Source: Candidatus Gastranaerophilales bacterium (lineage in GTDB: Bacteria; Cyanobacteriota; Vampirovibrionia; Gastranaerophilales; Gastranaerophilaceae). Taken from it: 12,867 nucleotides of DNA. This document shows positions 1 to 5,241 of the stretch, in pieces; the stretch's first letter is position 1; every line of letters starts with the position of its first letter. The translations under genes and the position numbers were made by a program. Location: NCBI GenBank assembly GCA_944324205.1, contig CALUVK010000029.1, forward strand, positions 1-12,867. The letters run 5' to 3'. The notes beneath the pieces are model-generated. The model ran no database searches. It was not told the origin of the DNA and worked only from the letters and a program-made list of their open reading frames with translations.

Positions 1-43
1 CTGCTGATTCTAATTTGCCAAGCATTTCTTCTACTGATTGCAT
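1..43 (-). CDS. Start of an unidentified leftward gene, cut by the window edge
   Basis: The minus strand has an ATG at 43-41 preceded by a strong Shine-Dalgarno (GAAGGAG, minus-strand reading of 50-56) with six bases between the AAGGAG core and the ATG. It opens a frame reading MQSVEEMLGKLESA with no stop before the edge. Only 14 codons are visible, too few to name a family. A TATAAT lies at 88-83 on the minus strand, giving a short leader of roughly 30 nt. The gene is divergent from speD and separated from it by about 700 bases of repeat-bearing DNA. That this is a real start rests on the ribosome binding site and spacing only. Confidence 0.6.
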   Translation of the reverse strand, partial: MQSVEEMLGKLESA

Positions 44-82
44 ATTTTTCTCCTTCATATTTTATTTATTCTTTGCATTTTT

Positions 83-88
83 ATTATA
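83..88 (-). promoter_or_regulatory. Probable -10 box for the leftward gene at the left edge
   Basis: The minus-strand reading is a perfect TATAAT, about 40 nt upstream of the ATG at 43. No good -35 hexamer is visible at 16-18 nt, so the call rests on the -10 match and its position upstream of a Shine-Dalgarno. Confidence 0.4.
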
Positions 89-201
89 GACGAATTTTTT
101 TTAAAATTAAGATTTCCTTACATAATCTTAATATCAATTGTAAAGATATGTAATGAAATTTATTCAATGCTCGGAAATGGTTTGTTCAAATTCAGTAATA
201 A

Positions 202-357
202 CCGGCTCTCCCGGTTATTCAGAAGAAGCGATAGCGACTGAAGAATCTCTTTAACATTAAGAGATCCTTCGGGCGGGGTGGGTGTGAGTTGCCCCAAATT
301 TTCTTTCCCCCCCCTTCCGCCCTCTGGATGACTGTTTGTTTGCAGGCTCTGGATGAT
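202..357. repeat. Palindromic intergenic repeat, copy 1
   Basis: This 156-base element is closely matched by 382-536. It opens with CCGGCTCTC and closes with CTCTGGATGAT. Within it, GTTATTCAGA (214-223) is the near reverse complement of TCTGGATGAC (323-332), forming an outer inverted repeat. AAGAATCTCTT pairs with AAGAGATCCTT as an inner hairpin (241-269). A G-rich stretch (270-283) faces a C-rich stretch (307-321) and could form a third stem. The arrangement resembles the widespread GTCATTCTGA...GAAGAATCTC...GAGATCCTTC intergenic palindromes seen in many bacteria; that comparison is from memory. There is no coding capacity and no transposase. Confidence 0.85.
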
Positions 358-381
358 AGTATATTGAGATGTGTTGACTTC

Positions 382-536
382 CCGGCTCTCTCGGTCATTC
401 AGAAGGAGCGGTAGCGACTGAAGAATCTCTTTAATTTTAAGAGATCCTTCGGGCGGGGTGGAAGCGAATAAACCAAAATTCTATTTCTCCCCCCTCCCCC
501 CTCTGGATGACAGTTTGTTTGTAGGTTCTGGATGAT
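382..536. repeat. Palindromic intergenic repeat, copy 2
   Basis: This is a direct copy of 202-357, offset by 180 bases at the left and 179 after a one-base length change. The outer arms are GTCATTCAGA (394-403) and TCTGGATGAC (502-511), more nearly complementary than in copy 1. The block from GCGACTGAAGAATCTC through GAGATCCTTCGGGCGGGGTGG is almost unchanged, apart from the short hairpin loop. The segment between the G-rich tract and the C-rich tract has diverged strongly (about 279-300 in copy 1 against 461-480 here). Conserved stems with a free-floating loop suggest selection or recent duplication of a structured element. Confidence 0.85.
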
Positions 537-630
537 GGCAGGCGGAGAGGGGGTAAAGAAAATTTTACGCTAACAAGAAGTGAATTGTACTCTTTTTGTC
601 GGATGTGCATTTCCATTTTGTAACAATTTC

Positions 631-658
631 TTAACAATCATGATAAAAAGTGTAAAAT
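631..658 (+). promoter_or_regulatory. Possible speD promoter
   Basis: TTAACA (631-636) and TAAAAT (653-658) are separated by 16 bases, a fair sigma-70-type match. It would give a leader of roughly 85 nt before the speD start. A small hairpin (GTGTT/AACAC, about 714-727) lies in that leader just before the ribosome binding site. An alternative -10 (TATAAC, 719-724) overlaps this hairpin but lacks a good -35. Confidence 0.4.
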
Positions 659-744
659 ATACAAATTTTTCGTTTTTTATAGTAATATATAGAAGTTAGT
701 AAAATTTGATTGGTGTTGTATAACACTGGTAGTAAAGGAGGCAC

Positions 745-753
745 ATGAATTGA
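745..753 (+). other. Two-codon mini-ORF overlapping the speD start
   Basis: ATG-AAT-TGA at 745-753 lies between the Shine-Dalgarno (734-741) and the TTG start of speD. Its TGA overlaps the TTG. The ATG is only three bases from the Shine-Dalgarno, closer than usual, so it may be chance. If translated, it would let ribosomes end and restart on the overlapping TTG. Confidence 0.25.
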
Positions 754-1208
754 CAATTGTATCATCATCACTTGACGAGCTCGAAAAGCAGAACTTGGAC
801 AAAGTAAACTTGGGACAGCATGTCCTGGCAGAATTTTTTGAGTGTGATCCAAATACACTCAATAGTAATGATAAAGTAGAAAAGTACATGATAGACGCGG
901 CTCTAGAGTGCGGTGCCACAATCGTTCAAAAGTGCTTTCATATGTTTAATCCCTATGGTGTAAGCGGTGTAGTTATTATTTCAGAAAGTCACCTCGCTAT
1001 TCATACCTGGCCGGAACTTGGTTATGCGGCAGTGGATTTATTTACGTGCGGCACAAAATGTGATCCAAAAGTAGCATACGAATTCCTTAAAAAGAAATTT
1101 AATTCTAAAAAAGCTTCTTTTACAGAATTAAAAAGAGGAATTATTGATAGGGAAACTCTAAAACTTGCTGAACAGCCTTTTGAAATAGCTGAACAGTTTG
1201 AAGAGTAA
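750..1208 (+). CDS. speD: S-adenosylmethionine decarboxylase proenzyme (prokaryotic SpeD/SpeH type)
   Basis: The product decarboxylates S-adenosylmethionine to give the aminopropyl donor for spermidine synthesis in the cytoplasm. It is made as a proenzyme that cuts itself to form a pyruvoyl cofactor. The 152-residue product carries the family core from about residue 21. The cleavage motif VVIISES-H has E79/S80 as the processing site, so S80 would become the pyruvoyl group. By alignment from memory to the Thermotoga enzyme, S72, H85 and C100 match its Ser55, His68 and Cys83 processing/catalytic residues. The N-terminus is about 20 residues longer than Bacillus SpeH. The start is TTG, chosen because AAAGGAGG (734-741) sits eight bases upstream. 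No spermidine synthase or arginine/ornithine decarboxylase gene is in the window. A terminator follows directly, so it is likely a single-gene transcript. Confidence 0.95.
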   Translation: MTIVSSSLDELEKQNLDKVNLGQHVLAEFFECDPNTLNSNDKVEKYMIDAALECGATIVQKCFHMFNPYGVSGVVIISESHLAIHTWPELGYAAVDLFTCGTKCDPKVAYEFLKKKFNSKKASFTELKRGIIDRETLKLAEQPFEIAEQFEE

Positions 1209-1232
1209 AGCCAAAATAAGTATAAAATTCTG

Positions 1233-1259
1233 AAAGCAGAGTGTGAAAACTCTGCTTTT
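1233..1259 (+). terminator. Intrinsic terminator after speD
   Basis: AAAGCAGAGT (1233-1242) and ACTCTGCTTT (1249-1258) form a perfect ten-base stem with a six-base loop. The right arm ends in TTTT, a short U-tract. It lies 25 bases after the speD stop and upstream of the udp promoter. Confidence 0.8.
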
Positions 1260-1291
1260 AAAATGCAAAATATATTTAATTAAATGTGAGT

Positions 1292-1320
1292 TTGTAATAA
1301 CTTTTTTTTTATGCTAGAAT
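1292..1320 (+). promoter_or_regulatory. Promoter of uridine phosphorylase gene
   Basis: TTGTAA (1292-1297), 17 bases, then TAGAAT (1315-1320). A TGC immediately before the -10 gives an extended -10 element. Predicted transcription starts near 1327, leaving a short leader that contains the Shine-Dalgarno AAAAGGAG (1333-1340). Confidence 0.65.
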
Positions 1321-1346
1321 ACTTTTTTTATGAAAAGGAGATTTGT

Positions 1347-2123
1347 ATGAAATATTCAACAGACGGAACTCAGTATCATATAGGTTTAAAAGAAGGTGAT
1401 ATTGGAGAATATGTAATTTTACCAGGAGATCCTAAAAGATGTGAAAAAATTGCTGCTTATTTTGACGATGCTAAGCTTGTTGCAGATAGGCGTGAATTTA
1501 CGACTTATACAGGTTATCTAAATGGTGTAAAAGTAAGTGTAACTTCTACAGGCATTGGTGGGCCTTCAGCTGCAATTGCTCTGGAAGAACTTGTTAAAGT
1601 TGGTGGAAAATATTTTATTCGGGTAGGTACTTGTGGCGGTATGGATTTAAATGTAAAAAGTGGTGATCTTGTTATTGCAACAGGCGCAATTAGAATGGAA
1701 GGAACGACAAAAGAATATGCGCCGATTGAATTTCCTGCTGTAGCAAATTACGATATTATTACAGCTTTAATAGAAGCTTCAAAAAAACTAAACATGCCTT
1801 ATCATGCAGGAATTGTAGAGTGCAAAGATTCTTTTTACGGTCAGCATTCCCCGGATATAATGCCTGTAAATTATGAATTGATAAATAAATGGAATGCATG
1901 GTTGAAATTAGGTTGTCTAGCTTCTGAAATGGAGTCTGCAGCATTATTTGTGGTCGGAAGTTTTCTTAAAGTTAAAGTTGGTTCAATTTTTTTAGTAGTT
2001 GCAAACCAAGAACGTGAAAAGCAACAATTGATAAATCCTGTAGTGCATGATACTGATTCTGCAATAAAAACGGCAATAGAAGCTATAAAAATTTTGTTAA
2101 AGGATAATAAAGGTAATAATTAA
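1347..2123 (+). CDS. udp: Uridine phosphorylase (nucleoside phosphorylase-I family)
   Basis: The product cleaves uridine with phosphate to uracil and ribose-1-phosphate. The 258-residue protein matches E. coli Udp across its length. Visible landmarks are H11, LPGDPKR (25-31) and REFTT (49-53) for ribose/phosphate contacts, STGIGGPS (67-74), R92 and GTCGG (94-98) in the phosphate site, IEFPAVA (127-133), FYGQ (163-166) in the base pocket, and EMES (194-197) for the ribose hydroxyls. The start at 1347 is preferred over an in-frame ATG at 1311 because AAAAGGAG lies six bases upstream and the earlier ATG would sit in the promoter. The uracil-binding 'GQ.R' of E. coli reads GQHS here, so base recognition may differ in detail. 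Uracil phosphoribosyltransferase lies two genes downstream, completing uridine salvage to UMP. A related nucleoside phosphorylase with a different base preference is the main alternative. Confidence 0.88.
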   Translation: MKYSTDGTQYHIGLKEGDIGEYVILPGDPKRCEKIAAYFDDAKLVADRREFTTYTGYLNGVKVSVTSTGIGGPSAAIALEELVKVGGKYFIRVGTCGGMDLNVKSGDLVIATGAIRMEGTTKEYAPIEFPAVANYDIITALIEASKKLNMPYHAGIVECKDSFYGQHSPDIMPVNYELINKWNAWLKLGCLASEMESAALFVVGSFLKVKVGSIFLVVANQEREKQQLINPVVHDTDSAIKTAIEAIKILLKDNKGNN

Positions 2124-2132
2124 ATATAATAC

Positions 2133-2161
2133 TTGTTCAAAACCAAAATTTTTAATATAAT
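2133..2161 (+). promoter_or_regulatory. Promoter driving mlaD (possibly leaderless)
   Basis: TTGTTC (2133-2138), 17 bases, then a perfect TATAAT (2156-2161). The first ATG of the downstream gene begins at 2171, so the predicted transcription start is within a few bases of the start codon. No Shine-Dalgarno is present between them. Confidence 0.6.
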
Positions 2162-2170
2162 TGTACTGAT

Positions 2171-2809
2171 ATGATGGGGATTAAAAAAGATAGGAATACT
2201 CTCTATATAACACATAGCGGTGAATTACTCTTGTGGTTAGTGGTAGTTTTTTTTATAGTGGCTGTATCAACAATAATTTATCTAAATGGAGTAAAAAAAG
2301 CGAATGATTACACTATTTTTATGCAAGATGTAGACGGTTTAATAGTTGGTTCTCCTGTACGTATGATGGGAATTGAAGTTGGGCATGTTACAAAAATAAA
2401 ACCTACAAATGAGGAAGTTTATATTAAATTTATAATAACTGATAAAAATATTACAATTCCACAGGGGACTATAGCGACGGTAGAGTTTAGCGGTATGGCA
2501 GGTTCTAAATCTTTGGAATTATATTTACCTGATAAATTAACCTATATTGATAAAAATACACCAATTTTAACTGTAAACCCGCCAAAACGATTGCATGACG
2601 CTCTTGGGTTATTAAATGATATGTTTGATAAATTGAATGCTATAATATATACAAGTTCGTCATTTGCTGAAAATTTAAAATTTATTAAAATTCAGTCAGG
2701 TAATGATAAAAAAATTGAAGAGTTTATTGATTATTCAAATGATTTGCTAGATGATGCAAATAAAAAAGCGGAAGATATCAGAAAAAAAATAATGGAGCAA
2801 AATAAATAA
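2171..2809 (+). CDS. MlaD/MCE-domain protein, membrane-anchored, orphan
   Basis: MCE-domain proteins form periplasmic rings that bind lipids for transport between the inner and outer membranes, usually with an MlaE permease and MlaF ATPase. The 212-residue product has a short basic N-terminus and one membrane segment (about residues 18-38). An MCE domain covers about 44-120, with the family pattern DVDGL..GSPV...GI.VG.V at 53-73 and a beta-rich part ending near SLELYLP. The C-terminal third (about 140-212) is charged and helical, a likely coiled coil, shorter than in long MCE tube proteins. No permease or ATPase gene is adjacent. Two ATGs (2171, 2174) are possible starts, and neither has a Shine-Dalgarno. 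The stop overlaps the upp start by one base (TAATG), so the two are probably translated together. Naming it mlaD would imply a full Mla system that cannot be seen here. Confidence 0.85.
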   Translation: MMGIKKDRNTLYITHSGELLLWLVVVFFIVAVSTIIYLNGVKKANDYTIFMQDVDGLIVGSPVRMMGIEVGHVTKIKPTNEEVYIKFIITDKNITIPQGTIATVEFSGMAGSKSLELYLPDKLTYIDKNTPILTVNPPKRLHDALGLLNDMFDKLNAIIYTSSSFAENLKFIKIQSGNDKKIEEFIDYSNDLLDDANKKAEDIRKKIMEQNK

Positions 2810-3459
2810 TGGAAAGAAACAATCTTAAAATAGTCTCAAATCCTATTGTAAATCAGAGTTTATGTACAATGCGTGATAAGAATACTGATACACAAGGGGT
2901 TCGTTTAGCTGCCAGAAAATTAACAAGAGTGCTTTTGTATGAAGCAACAAAAAATCTTCCACAAAAAGAAATAGAAATAGAAACACCTGTAGCAAATTGT
3001 AGAACATTAACTATAGATAATGAGATAACAATAATAATTTCTCCAATATTAAGAGCAGGATTGATATTCACAGATGAAGCCGTTGATATTTTGCCGCAGG
3101 CTACGATTCGTCATATAGGTATGTACAGGGATGAAAATACTTTGAAACCAGTTTGGTATTATAACAAAGTTCCATTAACAATTGATGATCCACAGAAATA
3201 TTATGTTTACATAACGGATCCAATGTTAGCAACCGGCAATTCTTTGTCTGAAGCGATAAGGCTTTATGTTGAAAAAGGTATTCCTGAAACAAACATATGT
3301 TGTGTTTGTATGATATCAGCGCCGGAAGGAATAGAAGCTGTTTTTAGTCAATTCCCTGCTGTAACTTTAATAGTAGCCGCTGTTGACAAAGGCTTAAATA
3401 CTCGTGGTTATATAATTCCGGGTATGGGGGATGCAGGAGATAGAATTTTTAATACATAA
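2809..3459 (+). CDS. upp: Uracil phosphoribosyltransferase
   Basis: The product converts uracil and PRPP to UMP and diphosphate in the cytoplasm. The 216-residue length is near the usual 208-210. Visible motifs are ILRAGL (80-85), the PRPP-binding loop TDPMLATGNS (136-145), and the C-terminal uracil-binding segment GYIIPGMGDAGDRIF (200-214), which is almost identical to the family consensus. The family's usual PMLATGGS reads PMLATGNS here. A weak GGAG (2794-2797) lies 11 bases before the ATG, and the gene overlaps the MCE gene by one base. Together with uridine phosphorylase upstream it gives a complete uridine salvage pair, oddly with a lipid-transport gene between them. Confidence 0.95.
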   Translation: MERNNLKIVSNPIVNQSLCTMRDKNTDTQGVRLAARKLTRVLLYEATKNLPQKEIEIETPVANCRTLTIDNEITIIISPILRAGLIFTDEAVDILPQATIRHIGMYRDENTLKPVWYYNKVPLTIDDPQKYYVYITDPMLATGNSLSEAIRLYVEKGIPETNICCVCMISAPEGIEAVFSQFPAVTLIVAAVDKGLNTRGYIIPGMGDAGDRIFNT

Positions 3460-3520
3460 AAATTTACAATAATTTTTTTGTGATTGGAAAATACATTAGA
3501 GCTTTTTTTGAAAATAGTAT

Positions 3521-3526
3521 TATGAT
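3521..3526 (+). promoter_or_regulatory. Candidate -10 box for the LuxR-type gene (leaderless start)
   Basis: TATGAT lies six bases before the ATG at 3533, and an overlapping TATTAT is at 3518-3523. No good -35 hexamer is seen at 16-18 bases. Its value is mainly that it repeats the -10-to-ATG spacing seen at three other genes here. Confidence 0.35.
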
Positions 3527-3532
3527 AAGTAT

Positions 3533-3757
3533 ATGAGTAGTAAAAATTTAAAAATTCTAACACCAAGAGAAAAAGAAATATTAAATTTACTTGTAGAGGG
3601 TTACAGCAATGAGAAAATTGCAAGTATACTTGTGATTTCTGTACATACTGTGAAAGCTCATATTGAAAGTATCTATAGAAAATTTAGTGTACATAATAAA
3701 GTACAAGCTGCAATTTATGCAGTTGTCTACGGGTTTGTTGATATTAATCGCTTTTAA
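3533..3757 (+). CDS. Stand-alone LuxR/GerE-type HTH DNA-binding protein
   Basis: The 74-residue product is essentially only the LuxR-type helix-turn-helix. It has LTPREKEIL (9-17), EGYSNEKIA in the first helices, and the recognition helix SVHTVKAHIESIYRKF (36-51), followed by a short tail. No receiver, PAS or autoinducer domain precedes it, so it would need to bind DNA as a small dimer or act on another regulator, as GerE does. TATGAT (3521-3526) sits six bases before the ATG and there is no Shine-Dalgarno, suggesting a leaderless message. The stop codon shares TTAA (3754-3757) with the convergent LOG-family gene. Target genes cannot be inferred. Confidence 0.88.
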   Translation: MSSKNLKILTPREKEILNLLVEGYSNEKIASILVISVHTVKAHIESIYRKFSVHNKVQAAIYAVVYGFVDINRF

Positions 3758-4329
3758 AATTTCCCGGCAAACTTTATCTCTTGCGGATTATAAGATTGAA
3801 TATATCGCATAGCAGCTTCTGGAGAGTTGGCAATATAATATAGTTCACGCGTACTTTCTTTTGCAAAATTGTATTCAATAATATTGTCAAAGAAGTTAAT
3901 CAGGCTATTATAAAAGCCTTGGGTATTAAGAAGAACTATTGGCTTTGCATTGTATCCAAGTTGTTTTTGAACAATCATTTCTGAAATCTCTTCTAAAGTT
4001 CCAAAGCCTCCAGCTAGAGCAATTACAGCATCTGATATTTCATCCATTTTGGCTTTTCGTTCTCTCATACCTTTGGTTAAAATAAACTCTTTACAATCTT
4101 CTGGGTTACCAACTCCAAGATTATACAGTTTTTCAGGCATGACACCAATAATCCCGCCCCCGCTTGCTTTTACAGCTCCGGCGCAGGCATACATTAATCC
4201 TAATCGGCTGCCTCCATATACAATATTTAAACCAGCCTGACCCATTAAATCTCCAAGCTTCTTTGCATCTTCATAAAATTCTTTTTTAAGTTTGTTTGAA
4301 GAAGATGCAAAGACACAAATATTTTTCAT
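3754..4329 (-). CDS. LOG-family protein (TIGR00730-type Rossmann fold)
   Basis: LOG proteins hydrolyse nucleoside 5'-monophosphates, releasing ribose-5-phosphate and the base. Plant-type members act on cytokinin nucleotides, and bacterial members often act on AMP or are uncharacterised. The 191-residue product has the typical start (ICVFASSSN), YGGSRLGLM (38-46), M..RK..M (88-95) and the nucleotide-binding/catalytic GGFGTLEE (107-114), with R91 and E114 as the expected catalytic pair. The proline that normally precedes GGxGT is alanine here (LAGG). The start overlaps the stop of the upstream pilin gene by one base (TAATG), implying coupled translation. Its own stop shares TTAA with the convergent LuxR gene. 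Substrate is unknown. Confidence 0.9.
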   Translation of the reverse strand: MKNICVFASSSNKLKKEFYEDAKKLGDLMGQAGLNIVYGGSRLGLMYACAGAVKASGGGIIGVMPEKLYNLGVGNPEDCKEFILTKGMRERKAKMDEISDAVIALAGGFGTLEEISEMIVQKQLGYNAKPIVLLNTQGFYNSLINFFDNIIEYNFAKESTRELYYIANSPEAAMRYIQSYNPQEIKFAGKF

Positions 4330-4901
4330 TATTCAAAGCTCCCGCCAATTAAATAATAATTAGAACAACAAAGTCCTGTACCATCTTTTGAACATCCTTG
4401 TTTTTGAACGCTTACAGAATCATTTTTGCAGAATGGTTCAAATTTGTCTGTATAAATATTTAATCCAAAGACATCTTTACCCCATACATTAGGTTTTGAA
4501 CTCCCATTTACATCATACATAAGCAGTCCCTGTATATCTCCCTGTGGTTTTTCAAAAAATTTTACTGCTATTACAGCATTGTTTGTTGTAGTTTTATATT
4601 CATTAAAACGGTATGTGTTATTAGGGAAGGTGCCGTTTAGAAATGTAATTTTGTAAGGTTTGATATCTCCTGTTATTTCTCCGCTTAAAACAGAGTTAAA
4701 TTTATCTTTGAACGTCGTATTATCTTCTTGTGTATTAACAGAATAGAATATATTTGTAAAATCTCCTTGTACATTTCTCCATCTAGAAGTGTTTTTTGCT
4801 TGTATAGTATCGTCTAAAGAAAGTGGAGCCACAAGACAGGCTACAATTAAAAAAATTACAAACAAAATGGAGACTTCTATTATGGTGAATGCTTTTTTCA
4901 T
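4329..4901 (-). CDS. Type IV pilin-like/pseudopilin protein
   Basis: The N-terminus MKKAFTIIEV is a class III prepilin leader. It has four residues before a cut between A4 and F5, a Glu at mature position 5 (E9), and a hydrophobic helix to about residue 29. The usual residue before the cut is Gly, and Ala is a tolerated variant. The rest is a secreted head domain with DVNG..PN..GKDVF (130-145), a motif I recall from many small pilins in low-GC gut bacteria, and four Cys near the end (158, 170, 178, 179) that could form two disulphides. Total 190 residues. A Shine-Dalgarno (AAAGAGG) lies just upstream of the ATG. No pilus assembly ATPase or prepilin peptidase is nearby, so whether it builds a pilus, a type II secretion pseudopilus or a DNA-uptake fibre is open. 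Confidence 0.88.
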   Translation of the reverse strand: MKKAFTIIEVSILFVIFLIVACLVAPLSLDDTIQAKNTSRWRNVQGDFTNIFYSVNTQEDNTTFKDKFNSVLSGEITGDIKPYKITFLNGTFPNNTYRFNEYKTTTNNAVIAVKFFEKPQGDIQGLLMYDVNGSSKPNVWGKDVFGLNIYTDKFEPFCKNDSVSVQKQGCSKDGTGLCCSNYYLIGGSFE

Positions 4902-4970
4902 AAAACCTCTTTTCTATTCATTCAGTCTTTATTAAGATTGTTTAAGTAGCTGAATATGATGCTTAATATA

Positions 4971-4976
4971 ATTATA
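4971..4976 (-). promoter_or_regulatory. Probable -10 box for the pilin-LOG transcript
   Basis: The minus-strand reading is TATAAT, about 70 bases upstream of the pilin ATG at 4901. The -35 region is weak (TGCAAA/ATGCAA at 16-17 bases). It lies in the 129-base gap after the Cys-rich gene, so the pilin and LOG genes can be expressed apart from the purB operon. Confidence 0.4.
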
Positions 4977-5030
4977 GCTTAGTTATATTCTTTTTGCATT
5001 TATTTTTATAAAAAACAGAAAGCTTTGTAT

Positions 5031-5237
5031 CTAGCCTCCACATACTTTACATGGAATGCCGCCATGTTTAACTGCATCTTTTTTTTCAAGTTTAATACAA
5101 TTAACAGTACATTTTATTGCCCATATGCAGCCTGGTTTATGGTATTTATGAGTTTTTGTATTAAAAATAACTGTTTCTGCAAAACAATATGTCGTAAAAA
5201 TATTAACTAATATTATTAAAATAAAAATTCTTTTCAT
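5031..5237 (-). CDS. Small secreted Cys-rich protein with Ada/Zn-ribbon-like motif
   Basis: The 68-residue product starts MKRIFILIILVNIF, a signal peptide probably cut after CFA (residue 20). The mature part has H30, YHKPGC (32-37), C43, C47 and C63-x2-C66 (PCKVCGG end). The pattern of YH.PGC, a spacer, a helix ending in G, and CKVC resembles the metal-binding N-terminal domain of Ada/MmcO-type proteins and the YH.xxC tails of some secreted nucleases; that likeness is from memory. A zinc or disulphide-stabilised fold is likely. An in-frame ATG 14 codons upstream (5279) is rejected because it lies inside the protease gene and would bury the signal peptide. The start at 5237 lies four bases after the protease stop and has no Shine-Dalgarno, so coupled reinitiation is likely. 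Confidence 0.75.
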   Translation of the reverse strand: MKRIFILIILVNIFTTYCFAETVIFNTKTHKYHKPGCIWAIKCTVNCIKLEKKDAVKHGGIPCKVCGG

Positions 5238-5241
5238 ATTT

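Larger units (their letters stand above)
44..749. other. Long intergenic region without convincing genes
   Basis: About 700 bases lie between two divergent genes. Short frames exist here, but none has a Shine-Dalgarno, and the largest run through the repeat copies. The left part (44-200) is plain AT-rich DNA. The middle (202-536) holds two repeat copies with G-rich and C-rich tracts that stand out against the AT-rich background. The right part (540-749) contains the likely speD promoter and leader. Confidence 0.7.

Noticed and set aside
38..241. A 67-residue hydrophobic reading frame on the plus strand
   Set aside because: No Shine-Dalgarno, AT-driven Ile/Phe/Leu bias, and it runs into the first repeat copy; it also overlaps the promoter of the leftward edge gene.
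202..536. A CRISPR array or an insertion sequence
   Set aside because: Only two long copies, no short regular repeats with unique spacers, and no transposase gene in or around them.
437..637. A 66-residue minus-strand frame across repeat copy 2
   Set aside because: Most of it is repeat sequence read in one frame; no ribosome site and no family resemblance.
631..919. Two overlapping minus-strand frames of 75-80 residues opposite the start of speD
   Set aside because: They are antisense to a clear speD gene and its leader and show no coding signs of their own.
1311..1346. An earlier in-frame ATG for uridine phosphorylase
   Set aside because: It overlaps the extended -10 element, lacks a Shine-Dalgarno, and adds 12 residues absent from the family; the ATG at 1347 has a strong site.
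5011..5035. A terminator after the Cys-rich gene
   Set aside because: A T-run is present on the minus strand, but the only inverted sequence before it (AAAGCTTT) leaves no room for a loop and gives no convincing stem.
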